A stretch of DNA of 64,000 bases from assembly GCA_026874595.1 (NCBI GenBank), contig CM049316.1, forward strand, positions 68,346,676-68,410,675, in the 5' to 3' direction. The stretch's first letter is position 1. Each line of letters opens with the position of its first letter. The notes beneath the pieces are model-generated. The model worked only from the letters and a program-made list of their open reading frames with translations, searched no databases and was not told the DNA's origin. The DNA comes from Sipunculus nudus. Its lineage: Eukaryota; Annelida; Sipuncula; Golfingiida; Sipunculidae. Positions 1-11,238 of this stretch are shown one piece after another. The translations under genes and the position numbers were made by a program.

Positions 1-19
1 GCCCTTCTGTATCTAACTT

Positions 20-36
20 TATATATATATACAATG

Positions 37-82
<46 letters not shown>
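20..82. repeat. (TA)n microsatellite
   Basis: A nearly pure alternating TA tract with one or two interruptions (an ACAATG and a TTTA). It directly precedes the GC-richer block that starts near 84. Similar TA arrays recur through the window, several of them at the ends of transposon fragments. Confidence 0.9.
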
Positions 83-83
<1 letters not shown>

Positions 84-86
<3 letters not shown>

Positions 87-660
87 GTTCTCCCTGCTGC
101 ATGCAAAAGTCGCCGTGCCGGCACATGTAGTTGGTGAGACTATGACGTCACTACCGTGACTTCACTTCGCTGATTCCTATATAAGTGAACAAATACACAG
201 AGGGGTTGGGGATCTGACATGCGCAAGGGCAGGCGCGCAATCTTCGGGGAATCCCCAAACTAGGAGAAAGAGAAGAAAAAGCGAAGAAAGGAGAAATTTA
301 AAGAGCACAAAGGCTTCTTTCAGCTCTTTCAGACCCCATGCCCCCAGCGTTTATTGTCTGGTCGCTGCGAGCGAGAGAAATCGCCCTTTCTGCTAGAACA
401 ATACCTATTCATTACCGGCTCGGTCCACCATTCACACTCGCCGGAGCATTCAGACCCCTTTCATTCCCGCCTGAGCGCTTTACGCTCAAGCCTCGCTCTG
501 ATATTCGGCACTATCCAACCTAGCTCTCATCTTTTGGCGTTCATAATACTTTCGCCCTCATCTTTGGGCCTAGCACACACTTTAGCTCTCATCTTTCGGC
601 GTTCCACACTTCCCGCCTGGCCTCATGTACGTGCACAGGCGATGTATAACGGAGACGTGA
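84..660 (+). promoter_or_regulatory. CpG-containing promoter-like block (distant first exon or LTR)
   Basis: This block is much richer in G, C and CpG than its surroundings. It holds a perfect cAMP-response palindrome TGACGTCA near 145 and a TATA-like CCTATATAAG near 176, followed by a purine-rich leader (GGAGAAAGAGAAGAAAAAGC near 260). A good splice donor, GGAGAC|GTGAGT, follows near 656. One reading is a core promoter plus a non-coding first exon of about 440 nt, which could splice to the exon at 21869. The other is the LTR of a retroelement: the block begins TGTTCTCC and shows U3-R-U5-like texture, but I found no second copy and no target duplication. Open frames inside it (up to 178 codons) look like no protein I know. 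Confidence 0.35.
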
Positions 661-1740
661 GTTTAAGGGAAATTGTGCTTTTAATTCAAATCAAACAAAA
701 TCAAGTGTACATGAAATCATATGAAATGAAACAACGTGCAAGAAATCATAGGAATTACGTGCAGGAAATCACTTTAAATCAAATCATGTGCAGGAAATCA
801 TACAAAATAATAAACATGCAGAAAACGATACGGATCAAACACGTAAATCAGTCTCTTTTAACTGATATTGATCATACTCCTCGTGCATGAAACTCTGACC
901 TTTCAGGTTTAATCAGAAAGACCGATCTGTCTCTACAATCAGTTTGATATACACTAGCTCTAGATTTATTCATGTGATATCTTTAATATATATATACATT
1001 GATATTTAAAATCCATATTTTGTGTCTGTTCTATACCTGCATGAAATAATTTTATTTATAAACTTTCTTAAAAAAAAGACTGTCTACATTTATGTTTCTT
1101 TCTGCATATATATATACTGTGCGGCAGTGTGTTTCACGTGCGTAAATATGCAGGTTTTTATACCATTCTATATTGCAGGCGTATTTTACTAATAATACAA
1201 AAGAACTGTACAAAAAGACACATTGTTCAATTGCACTGGCTGTATAAACAAACACCTTGTAAAAAGCGATCACCGTATCTTGTTCACAATAAACAAACAA
1301 TATACAGAAAGTAATGAAATAAACAAACAGAGTATTAAACATATTTCCTTTCATACTATGACAGAATCGTTGCCAGCTCCTTCATTTCAACTGCTGTGGT
1401 TTTCTGCTGTTTGTACCCTTTGCGTAGGCCCTCTGTCACCTTGTGTTCATCTTCTGTATACAGATTTCGAGTTTTTCATATCCGGTTAATATGGTTCATG
1501 TTAATGAATTAGTGGGTTACAATGTCAACATCTGGTTATGTCATGACGCACAAGATACTCCTGTTTCAACACCGAATGTTGCATTAACACCAAATAACAT
1601 CAGAAACTTGCCTGTTAACAAGTTACAAGTTAGTGTGCACCAAATACCAGATTAATGTGGACACTAAAACACATTTACTTTTTTGTACTGTCTGTATCCT
1701 TGGCTCCACAGGTTCTGAGAGTCTCCTTGGCAGACTTTCT
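660..1740. other. AT-rich sequence without a recognisable gene
   Basis: The first 200 bases contain a degenerate repetition of CAGGAAATCA/ATGAAATCAT-like words (about 695-830). The rest is AT-rich unique sequence with short overlapping chance frames on both strands. I see no domain, splice pattern or RNA gene. Confidence 0.5.
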
Positions 1741-1744
1741 ATGT

Positions 1745-1925
1745 TCTCTGAGTAGCTGGAGACACTGTGAGTAGCCGTATATGCTTTGTGAGTAGCTGGA
1801 GATGCTTCATGAGTAGCCGAATAGACTGTGAGTAACTGCAGAGGCTTTGTTAGTAGCTGGAGACACTCCTAGGTAGTTGGACAGACTCCATGAGTAGCTG
1901 GAGTGAACACCGAGTAGCTGAGACA
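1745..1925. repeat. GAGTAGCTGGAGA minisatellite
   Basis: About eight imperfect tandem units of roughly 22-26 bp are built on the core GAGTAGCTGGAGACnCTnTG. Spacing and spelling vary (GAGTAGCCGAATAGACTGT, GTAGTTGGACAGACTCCAT). There is no coding capacity. It is directly followed by AT-rich DNA and a TA array. Confidence 0.8.
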
Positions 1926-1983
1926 AATTAAATTGTTTATTAATAGACAATCTTTTATATTTATCTCATTAAAGATTAAAATA

Positions 1984-1985
1984 TA

Positions 1986-2036
<51 letters not shown>
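1984..2036. repeat. (TA)n microsatellite
   Basis: An uninterrupted alternating TA tract of about 50 bp. It creates a spurious tyrosine/isoleucine-rich frame on the - strand. Confidence 0.95.
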
Positions 2037-2039
<3 letters not shown>

Positions 2040-2119
2040 GTTTATTATACATATATAATATATTTCATACATATATATGATCAAAATAAACTGTAAAAAG
2101 ACACATTTAAATAATAGTG

Positions 2120-2610
2120 TCCTCAATACCAATGAATGGCCATACTAGGACAAAAAATGTAACTAAAATGCACAAAAATGCATTTAAAATACTCCAAAAA
2201 TGCAATTTCTTTGTCCTTTTTTGAATATTCATTGGTATTGGGGACACAATTAAACAGGTATGACATTGCACGATAACAAAAATACCATCAAAAGGCACCA
2301 ATACCAATGAATGCGATAACAAAGAAAACACCGGAACCTGATTATTATGCACAAAAATGCAGGAAAATTTACTCAAAAATTGCATTTTCTTTGTCCTCTC
2401 TTGATTATTCATTGGTATTGGGGACACAATTAAACATGTATGACATTGCATGATAACAAAAATATCATCAAATGGCACCAATACCAATGAATGCGAGAAC
2501 AAAGAAAACACCAAAATGTGATGAATATGCATAAAAATGCATAAAAATTTACTCAAAAAATGAATTTTCCTGGTCTTGCAGAACCATTCATTGGTATTAG
2601 GGACACGATT
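2120..2610. repeat. Tandem units of about 184 bp with internal inverted words
   Basis: Two near-complete units and a partial third share 'CATTGGTATTGGGGACACAATTAA', a stretch near ATGACATTGCA(C/T)GATAACAAAAAT, and CACCAATACCAATGAATGCG. Each unit carries the inverted pair TTCATTGGTATTGG / CCAATACCAATGAA, so each could fold. The 149-codon - strand frame across 2107-2556 comes from the repetition and shows no family signature. Confidence 0.75.
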
Positions 2611-3520
2611 AATGTATCATATTCATATTTTATGTTTATGAAAATATGATTCATGTATTATATGCATTTTAAATGTAAGTTAATTATAAATATCATAATT
2701 ATATATACATATTAAATACATTATATATGTATATTATATATATGTTATTAAATATTATTATTATTATTATAACCATTATTAACTATACAATTATTTATCG
2801 GTAAAATATCAAAGAAATGTGCCATTCACAGGTATAAGGGACAAAACTTATTTTAGAATTTATATACTGTGATGATTATATGATAATATATGTAATATTA
2901 ATATTTAAAAAATCATGATACAATACACGTCTATATACTTTAATATACATCTTGGCACTTTAATACACATCTCGATACTTTACAATACCTAACAATACAC
3001 CATACAATACTTATTTGTCTTTAAAGTAGATTCCCAGTCAAATATGCCCTTGTATACAGTAATGCAAAGAAGTTCAAGTACTGTCATTCATATTATTTCA
3101 AAGTTACAGGCATTATTGAGAGATCATTTAAATATTATTTGTCCACCGGCTTATTAAATATCATCAAATCTTCCATACAGGGACACGCGACACTTCTGAT
3201 ACAATATTTTCCTTCAAATCGCAAAGTTTCAGGGCTTCAGTGTATGAATAAACTCTTACTTTTCACATTTTATCACAGGTTTAGTGTTTACTCATACACA
3301 GCATCCCAACAGTACGACTCTGAACAGTTTTAAAATGCCAAAATTATTTCTATCGAGGAAACTGGGACCCAGATTTAACAAAAATAATAAAACCAGCATG
3401 CGATAAACACCGAAGACAAATATACATGTCCATTTAGTACACATTTAAAAGATTTATCATGTTTTATTTATTTCAAGTGGCTGATTTCAGTAAACACATT
3501 AAGTGGTGTATACAGAATTA
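2611..3520. other. AT-rich sequence without a recognisable gene
   Basis: Low-complexity AT sequence with short repeats such as ATACTTTAATATACATCT-like units near 2930-2985. No exon, RNA gene or transposon domain is visible. Confidence 0.5.
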
Positions 3521-3529
3521 GGTAAGTCT

Positions 3530-3617
3530 AAGGAGGTCTAAGGTAGCCGCACCGAAAATCGGAAGATCGTGGGTTCGAATCCCACTGGCAGTGAACCACT
3601 GTTCTACAAAACCCTTT

Positions 3618-3676
<59 letters not shown>
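3530..3676 (+). mobile_element. tRNA-derived SINE fragment with a TA tail
   Basis: Positions 3535-3548 (GGTCTAAGGTAGCC) resemble a class II tRNA A box (tRNA-Leu/Ser type). Positions 3572-3582 are a perfect B box, GGTTCGAATCC, with flanking bases that form a T stem (GTGGG/CCCAC). The anticodon region is too degenerate for a working tRNA. A (TA)n tract at 3620-3676 follows and may be the SINE tail. This is more likely a SINE head than a tRNA gene. Confidence 0.55.
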
Positions 3677-3677
<1 letters not shown>

Positions 3678-3789
3678 TGTATGTCTGTGAGACTGTATGT
3701 CTGTGTGTTTCTGGATCTTTATTTAAAATTTTAACAAAGTTTAGGTGAAGCCATTCTAATAAAGGTACAACGTTTTGGTTGTGGATTGA

Positions 3790-5590
3790 TACTACAGTCC
3801 CAGTTAAGAGAAATAAGCCGATATAAAATGGGGTTTAAGTCATGCTAACTGTTGAGCTGTAACGCTGGGTCTTTGTCTGTCATATTTCCATCCATCAAGA
3901 TGGCATTCATTCCAGCCAGCAGGCTGTCTGTTAGCTGGTCTCATATTGTAAACATTGAACCTGGGAATGTTTAATTAACAACCAAGGTCTGGGGGGTTCC
4001 TAAAAGTCTCCTAGAAACTTAAAATAAGATCACCGGAACCAATATCCTCCGAGCTAAGGGGCTTGTTTGTGCATTCCAAAGTAATTTAAAATTTGATACA
4101 AAAGCTCCAGTCACTAAGTTATTAATGCATCGAGTGCCATAACTCTTTAATCAGTTGCTAAACACTGGTGGCGCCTGTGTATCTACTGTGGTATAACCTA
4201 ATGTCCTCAGACCTTGTAAGTTTATTAACCATGATGACCACATTTATCAGTGGCTAATGACTGTTTGCAGCACCAGTGTTTTGAGCTCAGCTGACTGTAA
4301 ATCATCTTAAATTTAATACAAAAGCTCAAGTATCTGAACAACTTATGCATTGATCACCATGATTCTGTGCATAGATATTGATCGTGGAGTTTTTCATCAG
4401 TTCTTGCAGACTGGTGGCGCTACCTGTGTTTTTTCTTTTTATATGATTATTTTTTTCTATTTTTGAGACCTTATAAGACGCGGTGATCTGTTAACAGGGC
4501 AAAAATCGTATCGACTGGACCTAGAATCTTCTATCTTGACATGCACCAAGATCCATATACAAATTCCAAGGCACCCGTAACTAAAGTCTCTGTTATCCAA
4601 ATCCTTTGAGCTATGGGGCTTCGAAGTGCCCCCCCCCCCGAATAATGCAAAATTTGATTCAAACGCTCAAGTATCTGAACAACTTATGAATTGATCACCA
4701 TGATTCTTTGCATGGATATTGATCAAGGGGTGTTTCATCAGTTTCTGCAGACTGGTGGCGCCACCTGTATATTTTTTCAATTGTTCACGATTTTTTTCTT
4801 TATTTTTGAGACCTTTAACGATGCGATCATCTGTTAGCAGGTAAATCGTAACCATTTATCCTAGAATCTTTTAATTTGACATATTATGAGGTCCATAAAA
4901 AATTATCTTGGAAACCTTTAATTAGGTCTCTGTTACCAATATTCTCCGAAATATTGGGCTAAGAAGCCCCCCCCCCCCCCCCCCCCCTCCGAATAATTAA
5001 AAATTTCCAGTATCTGAGCAATTAACGCATTGATCACAATGATTCTTTGTATGCGTATGTATCACGGAGTGTTTCATCTGTCCCTGCAGACTGATGGCGC
5101 CACCTGGATTTTTAGACTTTAAGCAATTTTTTCTCTATTTTTGAGACCTTTGAAGATGCAGTCATCCATTAACAGGGCACAAATCATAACCATTGGACTC
5201 ATAATCGTCTAACTTGACATCCAGTGAGGTCTTAGAGAAATCTCTTTGAAAACCTGAAATAAGGTGTCTTTTTCCCATTTTCTTCGTGCTATGGGGATTA
5301 TAAATACCCCCTAGAATTACTGAAAATTTGATATCAAAGCAGGGCACAAATCATAACCATTGGACCTAAAATCTTCTTACTTGGCATCCTAAGAGTTCCT
5401 CAAAAGTTCTCCCAAGAAACCTGAAATTTGGTCACTGTTCTTGGGTATGTTTGAGCACCGCCAGAAATAAGCAAAATTACACACAAATTGCCATATTCCT
5501 CAGGAAAGGCTGGTTGGATTGTCATCAAATTTATTGTGCTTATGGGTCTTGGTGAACTTAAGCTAATATGCATGAACGATGATGCCACCT
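3790..5590. repeat. Degenerate array of the AGCTCAGCTGAC-family repeat
   Basis: At least four diverged units occur in tandem. Shared phrases include AGACTGGTGGCGCCACCTG, TTTTTGAGACCTTTA, TTAACAGGGCA(C/A)AAATCGTA, GACCTAGAATCTTCTA, CTCCGAGCTATGGGGCTT and GATCACCATGATTCTTTGCA (at about 4340, 4690, 5030, 5340). The same phrases recur at 26.3, 47.0 and 54.8 kb. A run of 21 C lies at 4967-4987 and shorter C runs lie nearby. No protein signature is visible. I treat it as an unclassified, probably non-autonomous dispersed repeat that has been internally amplified. Confidence 0.7.
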
Positions 5591-5805
5591 ACATTATCTT
5601 ACTTAGTTGCCTCTGCAAGGACATTATCAACATGTCACTCGGCTGAACGTCATGACTGATGGGTCACTTGTAATCTTTTTCTATATTCTATATAAAAGCC
5701 CCAGGGATATAATATTGAAATGCAAGGGGCTACTCCTTTTTAGAGATAACAGCGAACAAGAGGACAAGCCACATGTTAATGGAACCACAAACTTGTTATA
5801 TATAA

Positions 5806-5809
<4 letters not shown>

Positions 5810-5869
<60 letters not shown>
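5810..5869. repeat. (TA)n microsatellite
   Basis: Alternating TA tract of nearly 60 bp. It is followed by sequence with the words GGGGATAGTATGG, which also appear in the dispersed repeat at 53.2 kb. Confidence 0.95.
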
Positions 5870-5874
<5 letters not shown>

Positions 5875-5879
5875 AGTTT

Positions 5880-6592
5880 TCTCTTCAGGGGATAGTATGG
5901 GCACTGGTTTTCACATAACCATTTCCATATATTTTGTCGTAACCTACTACTATTGGGTATTATAATATTGATCTTGTTTTACAGTCCCCCCCCCCCGCAA
6001 TTTAACACAGAAGGCTGCACACAGAAGACTGCAGCTAGCTACAGATTTCCTGCTGCCATCCTACACTCATAGCATATTTTACACATTTGTCATGTCAGTG
6101 TTGCAGAAAAAGGATATAAACAATTCTTTTGCAGACATATTTTGTCAACTTTAAAACGTCATTTGATCCATATTTAGTTTTAAGATTGAAACACCAAGTG
6201 GTATATTTTTCAATACTTCTTCTAGCTGATTACACTATTCCGATAATATATGTTTATATTTTTACATCAGACATTCTCAAAACAAAGTTCTAATAAATGA
6301 AGAAATGTCATATGGCAGTTTCTATATAAAATATTGATAAAAATATCATGTTATGTTGAAAACTTAAAGTGGCCATTCATTTGGCACATATAGAAATCCC
6401 ACCATAAAATCTTCATTAATATATATTTCTTATCTTATGTTTTAAACCAGAGAAATCAGAATTTTCTATTACCTGAAAATTCAAAGAAGAATAACATAAA
6501 AAAGAGTACAAATAAAATTGTTGTAGCACTTGAAATATCACCTTTGTCCCCTGGCAAGTAGGCAGATGAGAATGATATATGATATTACTATA
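5880..6592. other. AT-rich sequence without a recognisable gene
   Basis: Plain AT-rich DNA with one C run near 5985. Nothing coding is seen. It ends at the TG terminus of the LTR element that begins at 6593. Confidence 0.5.
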
Positions 6593-6772
6593 TGTTAGGA
6601 ACCTCTGGTCGTCAAGCCTATACCTGAGTGATGTTCAACAAACCAACTGCACTCAATTGTTGTCTAGGGCCAAGTACCACTCACGCCGGGTGTTTGAATC
6701 ACTAAACATGCTCTTAGACCACACCATACAAATTTATTGATAGAAGGCCATGCTCACATTAAACACATAACA
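6593..6772 (-). repeat. 3' LTR of the Gypsy-type element
   Basis: It begins TGTTAGGAACC and ends CATAACA, so it has the canonical short inverted TG/CA termini. It shares with 13108-13283 long stretches such as AACAAACCAACTGCACTCA, TTGTCTAG(G/A)GCCAAGTAC and AGGCCACACCAT-like words. The two LTRs differ at many positions, which points to an old insertion. Confidence 0.85.
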
Positions 6773-6790
6773 TTTCTCCCCCTTTTTAGG
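6773..6790 (-). other. Polypurine tract next to the 3' LTR
   Basis: On the - strand the bases just before the LTR read CTAAAAAGGGGGAGAAA. This is a typical primer for plus-strand DNA synthesis, and its placement independently fixes the element's orientation as -. Confidence 0.75.
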
Positions 6791-7041
6791 AATGATACTT
6801 TGGTATTATGACCATTATGTATAGGTTCTCCCCTGAAAATCATATAATAATTTTACTTGACTATATGAAGAATTTACTATATGAATGAAATTCTGTTGTT
6901 CTATGAGAACCATACCGACAGAACCATATCCCGCATCATATTTGATAATTTTGGAAACATTATCTCCCCCATTTATAGGTAAACAAATATGCTTTTTTTA
7001 AGGTGATGACATCTATCTAATAGCATGCAATTACTACCATA

Positions 7042-7125
7042 TCAAAGCAATAACATGTACTTCAAGGGGATGCATGAGTGCAGAGCAATAACATGTACTT
7101 CAAGGGGATACATAAGTGCAGACCA
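7042..7125. repeat. Tandem duplication of about 41 bp
   Basis: Two adjacent copies of AGCAATAACATGTACTTCAA plus the following GGGGATnCATnAGTGCAGA lie inside the non-coding 3' part of the Gypsy-type element, between RNase H and the LTR. Confidence 0.8.
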
Positions 7126-7339
7126 CAAAATCAAAATTGCTGGTCAAACCTTACAAGTCAAATATAATTCTAACCTTATATGAATTTAAGCAAAGCAGGT
7201 ATATGAATAAGTATGCTGTAAGCTCTGCAAACACACACACACACAATGATACCTGTCCAAAGTGGAAACTATGGCGTATAACTACTATCCAATCTAATCC
7301 TTAATCACTAACTGCCCGAGAGAGACCATCAGCATTTTG

Positions 7340-7742
7340 ATGCTCACGTCCCCGTTTCCGGAAGCATCATACTCAACCTCATGAGACGTTTTCTATGATC
7401 ATGCACGTGGTTAAGCCAACTGAGTAGTTTTTGATCAGTTTGGACTGTGGACTCCCTTTCATAGAGGTAGAAGGCAAACTGCTTTAAAACCCACACACTA
7501 GCCGGACATTCCTTTTCAACAGTTGGCCACACTTGTTCTTTTTTAATCAACTTCCTGCTTCTATAGGCAACTGGGTTTTCCTTGCCGGATTCATCTTTCT
7601 GTGCTTACGCAGCACCTATACCATGGTCTGATGCATCCACTTGTAATATGAAATCCTGTGTGTAGTCCGGATTCTGCAATACAGGTTCCTCTACCAGTTT
7701 GTCTTTTAATTCATTAAAAGCACGCTCGGTCCACCTTACTTT
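7340..7742 (-). pseudogene. RNase H domain of the Gypsy-type element (broken)
   Basis: The - strand frame 7550-7344 reads a recognisable RNase H segment: EKECPASVWVLKQFAFYLYE, then TVQTDQKLLSWL, matching the Gypsy pattern ExECLAxVWAxxxFxxYLxG...TDHxxLxWL. The canonical TDH is TDQ here. The protein before it (7742-7551) is shifted. RNase H would degrade the RNA of the RNA-DNA hybrid in reverse transcription. Indels and stops show that it is inactive. Confidence 0.75.
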
Positions 7743-8560
7743 CTAAGGTTGATTCTTTCTAAGTAGGTCAGTAAGTGGTGCAGCAATGCCTGAGAATTTT
7801 GGAATGAAGGCACGATAATAGACTGCCAACCAAATGAATGAGCGAACCTGAGTTTTTGTGTCTGACTTGAAAAATTTTTTTTTATCTTCAACCTTGCCAT
7901 GGGATGGTGTCACTTCCCTTGTCCAACTACAAAGCCCAAATACTCTTGACATCCCAAATATACTTTAAGAAGGCTTTGCTGTCAGGCCAGCATCTTTCAG
8001 TCGTTGGAGCACTTCTCGGACATTAGTGACAGGATCATCCCAATTTACACTGTGAATGATGACATCATCAATTAACGCTGACGCAAAAGGCAAGCCTTTC
8101 AAGGTTTTGTCCATCATTCGTTGGAAACATGCCAGGGCACATTTAATTTCAAAAAGTAGATTGTTGAACTCAAATAACCCAAATGGTGTGATGAATGCAG
8201 ACTTCTAACTGGCATTATCATCCAAAGGTACCTGCCAATACTCCTTTGTCAGATCAATGGTGGTAATAAACTTTGTCTGACCAATATTATCAATTATGAC
8301 TATCCGTGGCATTGACTTTCTTGTCAAATAAGAATTCAGGATTCAGCTTCCTGTAATCAACACAATAGACGAATAGTTTTGTCTTTTTTTGGTACCAAAA
8401 CTACCGGTGCAGCATATGGACTCTTTGATTCCTGTATAACACCTAACTCCTACATTTCCTCTAGCTCCCTGTGTAGCTGTTCCCGAGCTATTTGTGGAAT
8501 AGGGTTGTTTGGCTCGCTAGATTTTGTTTTAATTGAGAAGGTGGTACCCATTGTCCTTCG
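7743..8560 (-). pseudogene. Reverse transcriptase of the Gypsy-type element (broken)
   Basis: Reading on the - strand from about 8530 to 7743, the landmarks appear in order: REQLHRELEEM, a stop, then GVIQESKSPYAAPVVLVPKK, a VDYRKLN motif, the catalytic box as LIDDVIIHS (usual YxDD altered to LIDD), VREVLQRLKDAGLTA, and finally VRSFIWLAVYYRAFIPKFSG with APLTDLLRKNQP. These are diagnostic of Ty3/Gypsy RT. Stops and at least two frameshifts interrupt it. The domain follows the integrase in transcription order, which is the odd feature of this element. Confidence 0.8.
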
Positions 8561-8639
8561 TAACTATCGACTAGTCGGCAAATTACTTTTTGTTCAACCG
8601 TAAGTTCATCTTCAGTTGTCCGTTCGATATCATCTTCTT

Positions 8640-9395
8640 TGGTCTGCTCATCACTGTTTAAAAAAGGACAAAAAAGAATGTTTCTTTTGGTTTGCCCATG
8701 ACCTCAGCAAATTTTTGTGAAATATCCGCTTTGGTTTGACTGATTTCTTTGTGTCTACTTCATAATCAACCTTGGTTACCTTGCGAGGTTACATATGAGA
8801 TTCTCTTCAGGGTCAACGGAGTCTGTCCAGGCTTCTTTCAATAGCTGAAGAGGACCACGCATAATCAAGCCTAAAAGGAGAGAAACCAGTGGTCTCACTG
8901 GGTACCTCTTGATATGCAAAGAGAACATAAGGCACATACTCATTCCAGTCCTTTGCGCCTTTGTTCACAAGTTTAGACAGCATAGCTTTAAATGTACCGT
9001 TGAAACGTTCAACAAGGCCATTGCATTCATGAATGGTATGGACTGGTCTTCAATTTCTTGACTGCCAGTTTGGTACATAACTGTTCCATTAGCATTGAGG
9101 TGAAGTTAGTCCCTTGATCTGTGATTATTTCACGAGGATTGCCCACACGACTAAAAAATTTAACCAATTCATTGGCAACCCGCTTAGTTTCAATTGATGA
9201 CATTGGTATGGCCACTGGAATTCAGGTTGCATGATCAACTAACACTAGGACATACCTATTCTTGTTGTTACTGAGAGGAATTGGTCCAATGAAATCCATT
9301 CAAATTCTTGAGAATGGTTCACCAATCACTAGAGTCTGTACCAGCATCTGAAGCTTTTCTTTTTGCTGACTTCTGGCATTCTGGACACCTCCTAC
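8640..9395 (-). pseudogene. Integrase core and C-terminal part (broken)
   Basis: On the - strand after the hAT insertion the sequence gives RCPECQKSAKRKA (second half of the H2C2 finger). It continues through the core frame at 9215-9027 with ELVKFFSRVGNPREIITDQG (second catalytic Asp in DQG) and KTSPYHS. Next come HECNGLVERFNGTFKAMLSK (third catalytic residue, the Glu) and WNEYVPYVLFAYQEVPSETT with GFSPF. The tail has a VDYEVDTKKSVKPKRIFHKN-like linker and LLRSW. These are Gypsy integrase landmarks and place integrase upstream of RT. Frameshifts separate the pieces. Confidence 0.8.
9388..9395. repeat. Left copy of the 8-bp target duplication
   Basis: CCTCCTAC directly precedes the CAGAG terminus of the hAT-like insertion. 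It matches 7 of 8 bases of TCTCCTAC at 11239-11246. Confidence 0.8.
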
Positions 9396-11238
9396 CAGAG
9401 TTGGGTCCAAAAGTAATTGTAATTGAAGTAATTGTAATTACAATTACTTTTTCAAGTAATTGTTCTTGTAATCGATTACTTTTTGAAATCCTGAAAAGTA
9501 ATTGTACTTGTAATCGATTACTTTTGAAAAGTAATTGTTTGAACAATTACTTTTCAATTACTTTAAAGTTCTGTGTAAAATGTGAGAGTGATATACAATT
9601 ACAGCATTCAAAGTGATGGTATTAAAGATAAAAAAATCTTTTATAGTTTCAAAGTACAAAAAGCTCAATGCTCATATTACTATAGAATTATTACTCTCAT
9701 GCCCTGCTAGGTGGCCAGATAATGCAGGTATGGTTTGTTGTCGGCCAGTTATCACCTGGTCTGCAACCAACTGTCAGGACACAAGTTTGCCAGCTGTTAG
9801 ATATTAGGGATCTAGTGCATGGTGCTAATTATATTACTGAATAGATCAGTTCACATACAGAGATTACCAACAGTCTGACCTTTGATCACTTAGATGGTCT
9901 TAATTAGTGATATCCCAATGCACAGGGGTGCTCATCATGCAGCCAAGCATTACTTTGTTATTGCGAGGCTCAGATTAATTGGCAAACATGAGGTAATAGT
10001 AGTAAGTAAGAGTAATAGACAGCTTTTGTCAAGTGATAGAAATAAACCTAAATATATGAGCTGAAATAGTAATCATTATCGCAACAGAAGGCAAATTTGT
10101 ATTTAGATTAATACATGTACACTTATTTTCCATTCCCTGTTAGGCCATAAAAAAGACAAGCAAATATTTTTTAACAGGCTTTTTTCTATATTCGAGTGAT
10201 CGCCTATATAATGTACAGATTGTTAAGGCAAGTTAATATTAAAAATGATAACCATTGGTGCAAATTGCATGAGAGTACTGGAACGCAGGATTCAGCACAA
10301 GCTGCCTAATAAACTCTATCTGGCTCTTGATGACTATAACATCCATAAATATAGAGATAGATAGAGAAAGTATATTATTATTTTTTGACAGGAACATCAT
10401 ATATTACAAATTTACAACAATGAATCCATATCTATTTTGAAAAAGTGGGTAGAGAGAAATATTTTATTTAACATAAAGTAATGAGACAGTGATGAGAATA
10501 GAGAATCATATTTACATAAAAGTCATATAATCAGTCATATTAATGTGAAGGTTGTTAATTTAGTTGACGATTCAATTGTTTGATAATTAATGCTTAATTT
10601 TAATAACTTGAAAATACCCTTGCATCTCTGTTAGACGGATAGTATTAAAATGTAACATTTTTTTAAATAATTAAGTAAATTAAAAAATGTTTCATTCCAA
10701 ATTAGTTTGTTATCAAGTTAAGTAATGTAACTTAAAAGTAAGAGATGAGAAACTGTGACAATAGTAAATTAGTAATAGCAATAGCAAAATAATAAAATAA
10801 AACTAAAAGTAATGTTTACATAAAAAATTGAACTAAACTCAACCCTGAGGAGTATGTTCACTTTTTTTTCAGACTAAACATAAAGGAGTCAGAATGAGCA
10901 GAGAACTGTCTACACCAAACAAATATGTAACAATTTGTAATGATTTTGGAAAGACCCATGTTCAAATTGTATAGAGTAAATTCACCACTGTGTAATGCAT
11001 TTTTGTTATCAGATTTTAATATGTGTGTTTATTGAAAATAAACAAAGTAATACAAAAATTTTTTGTCACTTTCACAATGTATATCCCTGAAAGCACAAAA
11101 GTATACTTCAAATGGTAATTGTAATTGAAATCGATTACTTTTTTGAAAACACAAAAGTAATTGTAATTGTAATCGATTATTTTTTAAAGTAATTGTATTT
11201 GTAATCGATTATTTTAAAAGTATTTGGACCCAGCCCTG
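9396..11238. mobile_element. Non-autonomous hAT-like element inserted in the integrase
   Basis: The left end reads CAGAGTTGGGTCCAAAAGTA and the right end, reversed, CAGGGCTGGGTCCAAATACT. That makes imperfect terminal inverted repeats of about 16 bp. Flanks are an 8-bp target duplication, the hAT signature. Both subterminal zones (9415-9560 and 11105-11220) are packed with AAGTAATTGTAAT and the palindrome GTAATCGATTAC, as expected of transposase-binding repeats. The 1.84-kb interior is AT-rich, and I find no transposase (no hAT dimerisation or RNase-H-fold pieces), so it would depend on a transposase from elsewhere. Removing it with one duplication copy restores the integrase frame exactly. 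Confidence 0.85.

Noticed and set aside
354-890. 178-codon + strand frame as a gene
   Set aside because: Its residues show no domain, it overlaps another frame in the promoter-like block, and it runs into repetitive AT-rich sequence. A chance frame in CG-richer DNA is more likely.
2107-2556. 149-codon - strand frame as a gene
   Set aside because: The frame repeats itself with the 184-bp tandem unit and has no family signature.
3541-3600. Functional tRNA gene
   Set aside because: The B box and T stem are good, but no proper acceptor or anticodon stem can be drawn. It is treated as a SINE head.
7210-7245. Short (CA)n tract as a notable microsatellite
   Set aside because: Only a few units long (CACACACACACACA) and unremarkable next to the long TA arrays.
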